This document shows positions 24,301 through 38,500 of a stretch of DNA of 64,000 nt, one piece after another. The position numbers were made by a program, and so were the translations under genes. The notes below the pieces were generated by a model that saw nothing but the letters and a program-made list of their open reading frames with translations, did no database searches and was not told the origin of the DNA. The stretch covers positions 15,898,159 through 15,962,158 of the forward strand of contig JACSVZ010000008.1 of NCBI GenBank assembly GCA_014706295.1, given 5' to 3'. Positions within the stretch are counted from its first letter, which is position 1. Each line of letters opens with the position of its first letter. This stretch comes from Lycocorax pyrrhopterus obiensis (lineage: Eukaryota > Chordata > Aves > Passeriformes > Paradisaeidae).

Positions 24301-27161
24301 CAAATGAGACTTTCCTGTGCTTAGGGAGGCCCTTGTTTTTTTGTTTTAACAGCTTCCTATTGTTTGAAACAGCAGGTTATCCCCTCCCATGCTATTCTAG
24401 CTCTTTCCTCCTCCTTTAAATAATTTTTCTGTGCAAGTATTACTCAGAGCAGTTACTCTCACAGTGAGTCCTCAGAGTTTTCCCAACTCGCTCTGATCTC
24501 CAGCTTCTGTTGTGATACTGATGTGAAGTTCACACAATAAATAGAAAGTAGTTTCTGAAGGTAGGTCTTTCTGATTTTTAATTCAGCATCACCACCACTG
24601 TGACGTGACTTTTTTGATTGAATTCAAATTGTCATAGGAGTTCTCTCCGACATATGATACTGAAAGATAGAAAATACTGCTTTTCAGTGTGTCTGGCTTT
24701 TGTTTCTAAGATACAAAGAAAGAGTATTGTTTCAGTTCATTAGTAGTTTGCTTTTCAGTGTTCCAGTCCTGCTGGCTAATGGTGTTTCATATGTGTACTT
24801 TTATTTGATGTTCTACCTCTGTGAGAGGCACTTTCTGAGCCATAAGCTGGCTCTTGTCCGCCATACCATAACTTCTTCTATCTAATAGTATCCATTATAA
24901 ATTTGAAGATAAAGCCAGTCAGAATCTCTTCTCACCATATCAATTGTTACAGCTGAAAGGGTTGTTGGCAGTTCATTTCCCATCCTACTTACTTTACAGT
25001 GTAAGAATTACCTAGTCAGAAGCGCTCCTGACTGCTTTTTTGATAAGTTAGTTGTGTTTTTCCTTCTCTCTACTTGTTGAATTCTGTGTAAGAAAGTTGG
25101 TACTAAACCTGTGCAGAACTTTTCTATTATTTTAATGTGCTGATTTATAAAAGTCAACTTGCTTTAGCTGGTTTCCTCATCCCCTGCCTTCTATCAAGTG
25201 TCTTGTTTCCAAAATTAGTAATAATTTTGTGATTGTTTGAAGTCTGTCACTATTGTTTCATACTTTTCACTGGTTCAGCTTAGCAAAAAGTATGTATTTG
25301 TTTAAATTTCTGGATTTGGGGAAAAAAAAGAAACCAAAACCCTCACATTATTTTGATGTATTTGGTGACACTAAGCAGAAGTTTTAATTCTATAAAATGA
25401 TAAATCCAGTTTTAGACTTCGTCATCAGAGAGGGTGAAGGAGGGGGAAATAATCTATGTGTCAGTTCCAGAAGTTGTCGTTCAGTGTAATAAACATTCTG
25501 CCAGTTCTAATGCATTCCAAATTTTTTTGAAGGAATAACTTCTTAGGCAGCCTAAACCAGACCAGAATTACAAAGACATTGATTTTAGTCTTCAGAGGCA
25601 GGATTCGTGTTATCCATACCTGGAAGATGAAGTCCTGCTCTCCTTGCCCTAACTATAACTTCTTGATAAGCTGATTCAGGTCACTAACCTAGTAGGAAAT
25701 AAAGTAAGCCCCCTCCTCCCCTGTTGTCATCCCTCCAAAAGTGCTAATTTTATGAGCTGAATTTGCTTCTGTGGGCCTAAGTGTGAACTGCCTGCCCCAG
25801 AGCACTGGTGTGGAGGAAGAAGTGCTGCCTTCACACTACTCTGGTGGCCCCAAGATTTTGGCTTCATTTGGTTATTTCATAAGGTTCCTCTCAGAAGCTG
25901 TCTGTCTGAGATGATACATCCTCTTTCTGGAACACTATTTCGTGGGAGTTAGAGAAGCCGTAGGCTTTTTTATTGCTATTATTATAACTGACAGTTCGGA
26001 AACCTCTGGGGTTTTTTTGACGGAGAAGTGTTGCAATGGACATACAGGAGTTTGTGTTTTCCCAAGTTTTTAATTTATAATGTAGTTATGTCTGTAGGTT
26101 TTGACAGTGGTCTCAGAGTTTTAGGTGTCTTAAAAACCCAAACAGGATGATTCCAGGTTAAAGAGTGCTCTGTTTAAGGCCAGAGAAACATGACAAACAG
26201 CCTGAGGAGTGAAGGAAGCAGACTGTGGTGGCTGTCAGGATGAACAATGGTTTTGGCACACCTGCTGCTTTGCTGCTGAGCTTCTCTGTGCTTGGCAGGA
26301 AAGGAGTGATTTGGAGGATAACCAGATAGTTTTGTAGATATTTTTGGTATGTTTCCATCTTCTCTGAGGGAGAGAAAACAGAAGCACTTGCTTTATAATG
26401 TGACTAATGGCTGGTTGAAGACTGGCACCATCAACTTTTGGGGCAGGATTTAATAATGCATGTAGAAATGTGAAAGTCAATGTTATGCTAGATTCGAGGG
26501 CCCTTAGAAGGGAATGCAGGGAGACTGATGTACCATGGGAAGGGGGAATAATTAGATATAGTCAAAGCAATGTGTTAGAGAAATTTTTGCTCATACTGCC
26601 CCTCTGAATAGATACAAACATAATCAAGAAGCAAAAGTGAGAGAGCTGAAACAAATGCATTTGGCAGATGTTTTTTCAATATGACAGTTTTTTAATTCTA
26701 CCATGTTCCAACTGATGTTATTCAGTTGATGCTTCTCCTAGAAGTTGACAGAGATACAAGATATGAGACCAGATTACAAAGAATCCTATGTCACAGCCGT
26801 GTAATTTAATCCATTTTCCAGTTGTGTCTATTCAGGTTCTGATGTAATCATATTAACAGTCTTTTTAATTGATGTGTAATGCCATACATATTTATACAAA
26901 CTTTCTCTGAAGCATCTCATGTACTTGATTTCACAAGAGGATATCGCTGTCCTAAGTTGTTGAGTACCTGGGTCACCAGAGTATATTGGAATTGGAGAAC
27001 TTAGGTGTACTAAAAAGCTGGAAAAACTTCCTTTTAGTCTAGCAAAGAAAATGCATCTAATACTGTACTTTTTGTCTCAAGCTTGGAGTTTAACTTCAAA
27101 TGGAGTGACTTCAGTTCTGACTGACGAAAAATGTAAGATTTTTTCAGATCATCCAGTTACT

Positions 27162-27187
27162 TGCATGTGTGCGCACACATGTGCATG
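27162..27187. repeat. Alternating purine-pyrimidine tract with 18-bp perfect palindrome
   Basis: CATGTGTGCGCACACATG (27164-27181) is a perfect palindrome. The enclosing 26 bp alternate strictly between pyrimidine and purine, which favours Z-DNA or cruciform formation under negative supercoiling. Confidence 0.8.
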
Positions 27188-28924
27188 ATTTATTTTATTT
27201 TCTTAATTACAGAGGAAGGATGCATAGACTCTTAATCTGGATAAAATATTCTTATTTTTTCCTGTTTCCCTTACAGGTGTGTGTATAAGGAAGTGTGACT
27301 TGCTGTAATGCTGGTTAAGCAATGGATAGTAATTATAGTAACAGTGTGTCTGAATGCGTTCGTCTAGTATTGAAGGAAAATTTTGTAAATGATTTCTCAA
27401 ATAAGCATTTATCATGGTGTAATGACATGACTGAAAATACCATTGTGGTGTGGGTAACCGTTCTTGATAAGGATAGCTGTTACAGATGTTGCTTTCCCAG
27501 ATGTCAGGTGATTGTTCTTGAAGCCTGGTTATTCTGAGGAGAGAGGACTTTTAAACATGACAGTGTTTGATTTTGTCCTTTTATTGCCTTGCTGGTGCTC
27601 TGGATCTGAAATTTTTTCTGCACCAAGTTGCTAACACAACAGTTGCATCTCTTCAGCAGCTTCTTGTGTTGCCAGCATATTGTCTAGGGAATTCTGGGGA
27701 AAACAAGTTCTATTGTACAGCGTTACAATGCTTGTAGACGCGAGCCTGGAGCAATATCAGCTGGTCTTGCACTAACAGGATTTGGCAAGAGAAGGTGTGG
27801 GCAACATGTGACTGCTGTGCAACTGGAAGGTGAAGATTCTGTCCTGTGACCAGCTCTAGGGGATCCTGGTGTGGGGAGTGGTGACTGTGTAACCTGTACT
27901 GGAGCCTGTAGGAAGAAGCAAGCCTTCGAGACCATTTTGGATTGCCATGGCAGGATATGGAGTCCTCCATAGTTTTTGAGATGTGTGTGCCTAACCCCTC
28001 TGCTGTGGTGAGTTCCCAAAAGACTGAAAGGAGTTGAACATCCAAAAAGCCAAATTGTATTTAAATAGTAATAGAAATGTTACTTTTTTAAAAAGAGAAA
28101 ATTTAAAAAAAATATAGGGAAGACAAAATGGAAATAGGCTTGTGTGCAAGTTTCTTGTTACCAACTATGTCTCACGTTCCCAGCCTGTCAGTCACTGAGT
28201 GGTCCCAAATATCTTACTGGAAATTTTGTGCTATCTAAGAGCAGCAAAACCACACGATCCCTGGAGCTTTCATCTTTGAACACCCTTAGTATCTCCCCAA
28301 GGGGGCAGGATGGGACTGTACCCCTGCCCCCAGGGGTGCTACATGGCACAGCCACACTCTTAAAGAATTACACCCATAATTAGAAGCCAGAAACCAAATG
28401 CTTACATAAATGTTATCATCCTGAGACCCAGTTACTTTCCTGTTCCCTACTGTGTGTGATGGAGTGGAAGAACCCCTAAAGCCGCTGTTGTCTCTTGCCT
28501 GAGACCTTTCCCAAAGCTTCTCTGTGCTCCAGTGCTGTTCCCTAAGGCACTTTGCTTAAGGGGTGACACACATCATTGTAGGCTGGGCATTCTTCTCTAC
28601 AGGGGAAGAAAAAAGATGAACACAGAATATAAGATACAAGTTTAGGAAGCTGTGCTTTCTAAATTATGTGTGTTCTGTGCTGGACTAAGCCAGAAGCTGT
28701 GTAACCCTTTGTGCTTAACCTTACAGCACTCCTGGGAGTCACTGTTAAAAGGGTATGTGGGTTGTATTTAGTTTCATAAGTGATTTCAGCCAGTGCAAGA
28801 TCAGATTTGGGAGCGTAACAGAAGTAGCTGCTTGCTTTTCTGTAGAGCTCAGGCCTACAGCAGCACTGAAAAAGTTGAATTACTGCTGAAAGGAATTAAA
28901 CTGCATCTCTGAAGTAAACATAGT

Positions 28925-28977
28925 TTTGTTTTGGGTTTTTTTGTTGTTTTTTTGGTGGGGGTGGTTTTTTTTTTTGT
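28925..28977. repeat. T-rich, G-interrupted low-complexity tract
   Basis: Runs of T broken by GGG and GGGGG. This is the kind of strand-asymmetric low-complexity DNA frequent in bird introns. Confidence 0.75.
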
Positions 28978-29430
28978 TACGGTACAGGCTGAAATCCTGT
29001 TGTCTGATGTTGAGCTAGACTGCAGTTTTCTCTACCTCCTCTTCCAGTGTTGAACTTCGTGGCTTTGTTAATTGTCAAAATTTGTTGGCTGGGTACTTTG
29101 CTGTCCTGTCAGGACAGGCCTCCTTTTTGTGTATGAAGGTATGTGTACATATCCTTAAATTTGCTCCTTGTCATTCTGTTTTAAAATAACAACAGCAACA
29201 AGTTTCATTAAGGGTGTTTTCCTTTCCACATATACTAGTTGGTTAAATGTATTATAACTTTCCTGGGGACCTTCAGAATTCTGTTTTAATTTTATCTTTA
29301 ACAGGTTTCTTCAGTTGCTAAGAGAAGAACTCTTGTGACCTACCTCTTCATGATCTTTTTCTGCCAGTGAGCAACCCACAAATAATGTGGGAAGGCCCCT
29401 TTCAGGGTATATACTTCCTCTTGAGTGCTT

Positions 29431-29560
29431 CCTGGGGCTTGGGGTTTTTTCTGGCCTGGGGATGTTTTGGTTTTTTGGGGGAGGAAAGGAGGTTTGGGTT
29501 TTTTGTTTAGTTGAGTTTGCGGTTTTTTGGTGGGGCTTTTTTGGGTTTTTTGTAGGGAGC
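29431..29560. repeat. G/T-only asymmetric tract (repeated GGG/GGGG + TTTTTT)
   Basis: Across 130 bp the + strand is almost free of C and poor in A, with many G runs of three to five separated by T runs. Loops between some G runs exceed seven bases, so it meets only a relaxed G-quadruplex definition. It may also favour R-loops, because the non-template strand is G-rich if the gene runs left to right. Confidence 0.7.
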
Positions 29561-32500
29561 TTCTGGTGCCACTCAGTTGGGTCATTTTATTGCCAGGCAG
29601 AGAAAAAAAATACTCAAAGCTGTTGACATCATTCTTCTTTTTCTTACCCCAACACCCAACTGGTCTGTTCAGCTTGTATTATACTGCATTTGCACAGCTT
29701 CTGCTTCTGTGACCCATTAGGACAGAGCCTGCTTGTGCTTAACAAGAGTCTCTTTCATGCTTTGTGGATCTCTCCAGGCCACAGCGGGACACAAAATAAT
29801 CCCTTTTGCATTTGGTAGTTTCACAGTACTTTTCTGGTGAAGATAAAATAACCTTTCTCAATGAAAACAATAACATCATCTCCATAAGCCTGGTTTTGAT
29901 ACAAGGAAATTGTGTCATTGTTTCTTCATCTTATAAAATGAACAGCAGTTTGTTCAGATTTTTTTTCCTTAGCAGATTACTTACAGATTGTAATATTTTA
30001 AAATCATGGGAAGAGTGTTATAAGTTTTTTAAATCAGTATGGAATTTGTTTGTTATGGTAGCATCTGTTAAGACTTAGAGAACCAGTTTTTTTGAATCGT
30101 AAAATAAAACTGTGAATTCAGACTTTGAATTCAATGAGGCCAAAGTTTTGTGAAAGTTCATATGCAATCTCATGGCTTCACCTTATTATTAGTTCTAACA
30201 CAAAAGATCTGTATTTCAGAAAACTTATTTATACAACAGTCTGCTTTGCACACATGAAGCTCTCATTTTCATATACTATGCGTATTCTCTAATGTTTTAA
30301 TTTCTGAAATGTTTGACAAGTATAATATCTTTTGCCTGTTTTAGCCATCTACTCCAACTTTCACATTGTGACATTGGTTAAACTTGGCTTTAAGGCTTTT
30401 TTTACAATCTTTCAGAAGATTTTTTTATACCGGAAGAATTCAAGCAATTTATCTATTTGTAAGGGGCTTCTCAGTGAAAATAAAATTTCAGGTAATGGAG
30501 GCAGCTGCACATCCTGTTTTACAAGGGCTCCTTTCCTGTGTTTGTAGGAACCATTTCATGATTTTGCCTGTATTTGACGTTCAGTTGTGAGTTCAGGATT
30601 GTTGTGCATTAAGTTGTTATTATCCTCTTTTTTTAAAACACACAGAGATCTGCAAGATGGCTCTTTACTTCATAAGGTCCTATGGTGGAATGAGTCTGCA
30701 GCTGGGAACGGGCACGGTATGTCCACAGCTGTCAGCTCAGCCAGCAATGGACCAGTTGGCCAGGTCTAGTCTTGGGGTGCAGGAGCCACAGGGAAGCCAT
30801 GGCAGCATATTAAAAACACTTTATTTGCTAGTTTGGGTTGTAAAGGCTTGAGGTATGGTCATGTCTATTTGCGTCATGTTTAGAAAAGGACAGGACCCAG
30901 CTCATCAGCTTGCAGAGACAATCTTTTCCTCTGATTTCCCTAAATGCATTGATCAGATGTTTTCTTCTGCTGATCTCCTACTTGTATAGTTCTACTACCC
31001 CTGCTTGTCTGTTCCAGGTTGTTGGTGAGGTGTATGGTGTCATGGCATGTTTCCCCCAACCTGTTTGTTCTCCTCTTCCATATGCTATTAACTGCCGTTG
31101 GGTCTGGGATGTTCTGATTAAGTAAGTTTTTTCTTGTGGTGTGTGCAATGTTTTTCCTACTCAAGTTCTGAAATCTTCAATGGGTTTCACGGCAAATGCT
31201 TCTCTATACAGAGCCAAATGAAGCAAAAATGAGTTTTCATGTTCTTATTAGTTATACTTATTCCTCTAAAACTACATACTAATGATCTTAAACTCAGCTT
31301 ATGCATGTGTGTGCACACTCGTGATTCTGCTGAAATGTTATTTATAGCTATACAGCACAGATGATTGCTTAAAAAAAGAGGAATAATCAGCATGTTGTGG
31401 ATGCTGGGAGCATTTGCTTTATATTTTTATGTGAAATATGAATCTATATAATGTTCTGCAGTGCAGCAGTGCTCCTTCTGCTTGTCAGTTTCAGCAAAAT
31501 GGGAAAAAAATGATGTAAGCATTTAATACTGGGACCCAGCAAAGGCACCATAAACTGCTTCTCACTGCCTTTACTCTGTTTATGTGAGTTCCTCTATACT
31601 GCTTTAATTTTGAACCTTGGTATGTTATTAGTCTGTCAGAAACGTGAGAGTTACAATCTGCCTTGATATGTGGTAATGATGGTATAGATAAAACACAAAA
31701 TACAACGAACTAATACTTTGATCTAGAACTATTATTTTAATATCAAATACTGTCCTGAGCAAAGAGAAAAGTGGGAGGGAATAAATGCTTTTATGCTACT
31801 AACAAATATATTATCTGGCCCCAGCTGTTGATCACAAAGGAGGTGGGAATTGTCTGCCCACCCTCTGTGGAAGTTTTCACCAGCCAGTGTTATCAAAAGT
31901 CCTTTATGTGCTTGTGTTGAGGAAACTGATTTCTGCCCTGGGTGTCATCTTTCCCCTTGAGCACTACCTGGAGAGAACAGTGCATTGTAGTATTTGACTT
32001 TGGGATTCTTAACATATCAACAGAAAGACCTATTTTTCCACCCAAATGCTGTCCGTCTATTTGGTCATAGTCTGTTGCTACTCTCCATGTGTTTCTGCCT
32101 TTGCTTAATCTTCATTGTGTTTCCTTTGAAATCAAAAGTACTAACGATGCTGGACTTCTTCTGCTCATTTGAGCATTTTTCTGCAAAATCTATTTCTTGT
32201 GTACCTATGGTTGTTATTCTGTATGGACGTGTGTGTATTTCCACATTCAAACATATCTGAAATCGTTGGTTTTATAGAGAGTTTAATGAAACAGAGGGGT
32301 TTGTGGTGCTGTAATTTGAACAGCATATGATTTGGAAGTTGATTGCTACTGACTTCTGTTTTAAGCAAGGAAAGGGGTGTGAAGATTGACAGGAGAACTC
32401 ACAGTTATAACAAGGTAGCAGTTACAGAAGAGGAAGAATTTTTGTGTTCAGCAGTGGAAATCTGTAAGGTCGGGAAAAGAATGGCAGCAGGATTTTAGGA

Positions 32501-35500
32501 TTTAGAAAGTTATCAGTCATTAAGCCATATGTTGTTGAATACTGCTGACTACTTCTGAAAGCTTCTAGGGCTCTTAAGTCATTGTTGGGCTGGAATTCAC
32601 AAGCTAGAGTACAAATCTCTTGGGTTTTTTGGATCAGTGGTGTTATTGGAAGAGAGATGAGATTGTTTGTTAATAAGGTGCCATATGAAAATGGGCCTTG
32701 AAATCTTTTGGCAATACCTGGTGGCTGTAAAATACAGAATTTTGCAATCAAAATGTTTCTATCTGGAGACTGAATCAAATACTGAATTCATCTTGAAGCT
32801 CCACTTTGGAAAGTCAAGGTAAAAATTTGGAAAGGGAATAACTGGTAGCAGGAGGCTGGCTGAGCTTTCACTTGAGTCAAACCAGAACCTTCCATGTCAC
32901 CATATGGTTGACAGCTGCCTATTTGTCATGTTTTCCTGTGTTACACAGGATTGATTAGTGATGTTTAACTGCTTTTGAGCAATTGCATAACATTTGAAGC
33001 TGCTGTGTTTTTCCCAGTTACCCAAACTCCACAAGTTTGTAGAGTGGGATGGAAAGCTGGTTTTACCCTGCCCTTCTTCCTTGAGAAATGTCCAGCACCA
33101 ACCTGGGGTAAGGTAGGGTGTTTTTTAAATATAGACTTGGGAGAATAAACTTAGATTTCATGTAGACAGGAACAGAAAACTTGAGGTTAAGCACTTTGGA
33201 AATCCAGGTGAGTTAAAATGCAGGCTTTTATTATCATGTACAGCAGTCTTGGAGTTGAAGAACTGTGAAGGGTAGATCTGAAGGGATTGCAGATGGTTTT
33301 GAGAGGGTTTGAATTTACTTAGGACTGGGCAGACTTTCTTAATTTTGTATCTGTTCCTTGCCTTTTCAACTGTCAAGAGAAAAGTTGCTGAGATAACATG
33401 GCTGTGTAAGAAAGGTGGCTGCCGCTTCCAAAGGATTTTGGAAGTAGGACCAGTGGGCTTGTCTGTCTCCATTCCCTGTAAGCTCCACAGCAAATGCATG
33501 TGCTGAAAGTACCGTGATGCATGAGATCAGTGGTTATTAATACAATGTTTTTTCTATCAGTAGAACCTTTATCTGGGGAGCAAAATGTGTTTTGGCAATA
33601 AGCCTCACAGAAAGTAAATAATGTGGCATTTACATCTCTAGCTCTGACCTCCACTCTCTCATTGTTTGTCTTTGAACAGAAGCCCTTTATTACTCGATTT
33701 TCCTACACTGTGCTTTTATCAATTGCAGTCTTTAAGAAGACATGCTTTACTCTAAAAACTTCTAGATCATCTTGCAGGTTAAGTTATTGTTAATCAGAAA
33801 AGGCTGTGATGCTGGCTTTAGATATTGAGAGTTGTGCGTTTGGGCTTTTTATTTATTTTTTAATTATGAATTGCCTTTGAATAATTGTCATGTTGTACTG
33901 GAGCTCTTTACCAGATGGGTTTTAATAACTTTTCTCATTATTTGAGAGCCCTCTGGATATTTTGAGTCCTCTAAACTGTTTTATGAAAGTCTGGACACAG
34001 CTACCTTACTGTTTCAATAGCTGTATAGGATAAGTGACATACTTTTCCATTATTCTGAACAAAAGTCTGTGTGGTTGTAAGTTCGCGCAGAACACAGGTG
34101 TTTGTCAGCTGATGTCCTTATTTCAGAAAGGGCTGCAGAAAAGACTGATATGACTTTGTAACCCTGGAGGAGAATCTTCTGCATTTCAAAGCCAATGGCT
34201 TTCTGCTGGGTTTTGGTTTTGTGGTTTGTTTCTTTTTTAACTGTGAAAGATGCTCTTTAAATAGATTTGGCTGACTGTCAGGCTTAAAATCAGATGATTC
34301 AGATTAGGTAAGTGTTTGCGAGATTTCATTACACTGTTTTAAGAGGCAGTCCACCAGAGTTTTATAAAACCTACAAGCATTTTGGATGAGGAAGTTGGAG
34401 AAGGTTTGCTATAAAGAGTATTTTCATGCAGTTTAAAGCTATACTTGACCCCAGCAGCTTGCAGAGTCTTTGGAGTGTTTCTGCAGAATGTGGTCTCTCC
34501 ATGCCTCTTGTTGGTCTGAGCAGTTAACAGGAAAGTAGAGTGGGTTGGTTTTCATGTTTCATGGTTTATTGGTTGTTGGTTTGAAAAGTTGGTATAAAAA
34601 CATATTCTTTCTTCATAAAATTGTTTAGTTTTTTTCCTTCCAATCACAGTAGAAGCATTAAGTTATCTATAGAAATGCCAACATTGCCGCTTTGGGGAAA
34701 TGCATTCCTAAAAGGTGATTGACCCATCAGTATTTTGGCTACAGTTTCTTCTGTTGTTTGGTAGGCTGTATAAATACAGTGGTAGTGACCAAAAATAATG
34801 TTTGTTATGCTAGTTTGCTTGCTGTTCTGTCTAGTCCTTTCAGTTTTGGTTTGCATTAGCTTGAGGTGATGTCTCAGAAATGGCCTTCATTGTGTCTTCT
34901 GGAGAAACCTGTAGTGTTTGATCAGGCTTACTGTACCTGTACTCTCTGAAGAAGTACATCCATGGATTGGCGGAAACGTGTTTTTAGTCTTCACTCTAAG
35001 ATAATTTTGATGGTCTTTATCAGCAACTTTTAGCCAAACATTCGGATAATTTGCTTCCAGTAAGTGGAACGATTTCTCTGGTGTCTGAAAGAGTATATAT
35101 CATAACCTTGGCAAACTCTATTTTCCAAAAGGTCTCTGGTACTCAAAGCTTTGTTTTAACTTTACAACACTTCAGGGACTGAGAATTGTGCAATAGCACA
35201 TGGAAAACAAGCAAGACCAGTATGAGTCTGTTGTGGGCACCGGTGGCACTGTGAGGTGCTGTCAGTTCCCGGTTCCTGGTTCCACCCAGTAGGTACAAGG
35301 AGCACAGAGCTGGGTAATCAAGTTGTTCCTTTAAGAGGAAAACTGACAAATGGGTGCAAGCTTGACAGCAAAAGCACTACAGACTCCTCCCTGCCCCTTT
35401 TTCCCAGCAGAGAAACCAAGGCTGAGAAAATGCATGCATAAAGCAGAAATTTATTCCCCTCTATTGTCCCATTTGTACTGTGAAAAAATTCTCAGCAATA

Positions 35501-38500
35501 GAGATGAACGTAAATCTACCTTTTTGTAGTTGCACTTTCTTGTCTAGGTGACCGAATAAATCTGTCTCGTATTTCTGGCTAGCTAAGAATCTCAAAAAGA
35601 AGAGACATCCTCAAGAGGTGGAAATCATCTCCTTTTGCTTCTGTCAGGTCATTGCACTCTTCATTCTTTTCTTCATTCAGCCTCATGGTTATTTGGTATT
35701 GGGAAGTTTTTCTACCTCCTTATTTTATTTCATTATCTTCAAGATTGAATTTAAACTGACTTTCAAAGCTGACTATCTTTTGGGATATCTAAACTAAATG
35801 AAGACTGTAATATTGATATCTTGCAATTAAATATGATTTAATCCATGCAGAAATTAGCAAATACTTTCATAATTGTAGGTACATGAATAAAGTATGTTCT
35901 CAAGCCTCTAGTTCTGAAAACTTTCCCTCTAGCTGAGAACAGCCATGGGATTATTCTTGGGCCTCTTCACTGAAAGAGTCACACTCTCAGGAGCCATCTG
36001 GGTTAAAACCTTAAGTAAAATCCTTTGTCTTAGACAAGTTTGTCTGGTTTTTTTACCAAAAAGTTCTTTGATTTCAAAGCTGTTTCTCACCTCTTTAGGT
36101 TTCAGAGGTGTTGCAGCATGTGAAGGCATGATTTGCCCTCAACACCATTAATCTTCTCCCTACCATCAGAATAGGTGGTAGGATCTTGGGGGCAAGGAGT
36201 CTCTTCTCTAAAATCAGACACATTTACACATTGAAGCATTTACTTTGTTGTGTGTTTTGAAAGTTTTTTCAGAAATGTAAGTAATGAACACTAACTTCTA
36301 GACCTCTGCTTTTATTTAATAGTGTGATAAATACTTAATTGGTGGTTTCAGCCATACCTACTGCTATATGGAAGCATCTTTGTTCCTAAACAGGGTTGTT
36401 CTAATTCAGCCACGTGCTTGGGTTGGGGGTTCGAGCAGTAGCCTAAAATGTTTGGCTACATGAGACTGCGGTGAGAGAGGTGTGTTACATTCCACACACC
36501 CCCCACCGTCGTCCCCCCAAATTGAACAATGATAATGGGACCTTGCCAGAGAACAAAGGATGCAACTTGAAATGTTATGTTTCTATGTGATTGATTGAGC
36601 AAAGGAATATGGGGATAAATAGGCTCTTGAAATCTTCGGTGGTACGTCTTGTAGAGTGTTGTGCTCTGCTGTCAAAGGACAGACTGGTTTCTTCAGACCA
36701 GAAGTATGTGTTGAACCGTGGTCAGCTTTGCTCTGGGGTTGTGTTGCTGGAGTGATGCCCCATGCCTCTCTCATCTGCTGAGCCTGTCTCTGCGGCTGGG
36801 AGCCCTCCCACCTTCCTGAAGGAAGCTGCTACAAAGCAGCAGGGAGATCTAGAATGTGGAGTTTGCTTTTTTTATTATATATTATTTATCTATTTTTAAT
36901 ATTTTATTTACTCCTAATTAAAACATTTGTATAATGTTTATTTGAGTTGTTATATTTCATTGGTAAGCTTTTTAGAGGTTGACACAGTGCAAAGCTGTGA
37001 TCTGGAGATCTGGTTTTGTCCTAACTGGGTGGTTACCAGCTTAAGTGTTTTGTGTTTGTTCTTAGTTTTGCGAAGGCCAATGTAGTCAGATGAGCAAACT
37101 GAACGTGCTCCTGTGAGCAGTCACAGCAAACACGTGGTAAGAAGTCAGTTCTGCTAAGCCTGTGCAGAAGCAGTCCAGGTACCAAGCTTGCATGGTTACT
37201 GTGAGGGTTCGGGCCAGCTTGAAATAGTTTTGCTGCAATGACAGGTGAACTGCGAAGCCTCTAGTCTTGAATTTTGTTCCCAGACAATAAAAATAAACTA
37301 AAGAAAATGTGTTCACTTTGTCATATCTGAGGCAGCTTTGCTCAAAATGTTCTCAAGAGTTAGTTTTACGGCCCATTTTGAGAGCAGAATCTTGTTTTGA
37401 AGTCCACTGAATAGGTGCAGCTCTCAGCTGCGCATCTTGGGCGTGTTTTGAATTGTATTTTTCTTTTTTTGTAGGTGCTGTGGAAAGAAGACCGAGTGTT
37501 TGGCTCAGTAGTTTTTGTGAGGCAGCACAGAGCCTGTCTGTCTTGGCTCATTACATGCAGCACTCTGCTCTGTCTGCAACGAAGGCTTAGCCGCTGCACC
37601 TATTGCAAGTGGTGTTGCTTTACAGAGGTCCCTAACTGATCCCTGAATAGCTCACACGGTATGGTTGGCTCATGGTTCATTAAGGGGTTGAGCAAAGAAA
37701 GGGGGCTGAGGCTGAAATTGCTTTGGAATGACTCCTGTATAAGTTCAGCACTCAGGAATGTTGTGAGACAGGCACGGTAATGGTCTGTGTCTGCAGGCTT
37801 GCAAGCACATCTGAAATTTTGCATGGCACACTGGCAACCAAGAAGACTACTCATCTGTGTGTAGATATTTGCCTGCCTTACAGCAAGGCTGAGACTTCAT
37901 TAATATTTGTAGAATGAGTTTAACAGAAGTACAAATGAAGTATTACTAGAAGGGAATGTGTTAGGCTGCTGTAATACATTTTTAGGTATTTAGGAAGTTC
38001 TTTGTGTTTTGACAGGAGATGAAGAATTTATAATTGTGGGGAGGGTGAAGAATGTGCCTTCACAGATACCCAGGGTATCTTTGTAAGGTATTATACTCTC
38101 AGTTAATTTTTGCTGATGGACAAACCCTATGTATGTCTATTCTGTAGTGACTTCATGATGTAATTAATACTTAAGTACATTTTGATTAGAGTCATCTTGC
38201 TCATACCAGCCATAATAGGTAATTTCAGTTGTTATTAGGTGTATCAAAAGTGGTATAATTTGAGGAATGTCCCTGGAAAATACTATGCAGGTTTCTATAA
38301 ATATAGGTAGACTACACTTGAGAGAACTTAAAAAAAATGTTTTGCCGTGAATCTTGTAGTTCTGTTTTCTAGGAATTTCTTAAATATTTTTTTTCAATTT
38401 CTTGTGAGATGAGGGAAAATGTGAACTTGTGGGAAGAGCACTTTCTGTTGAATAATTGTTCTGTCTTCTTCAGAAGATTCTATGCCTTTTATAAGACATC

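Noticed and set aside
32422..32778. 118-codon minus-strand frame
   Set aside because: No family resemblance and no nearby matching exons; treated as a chance frame.
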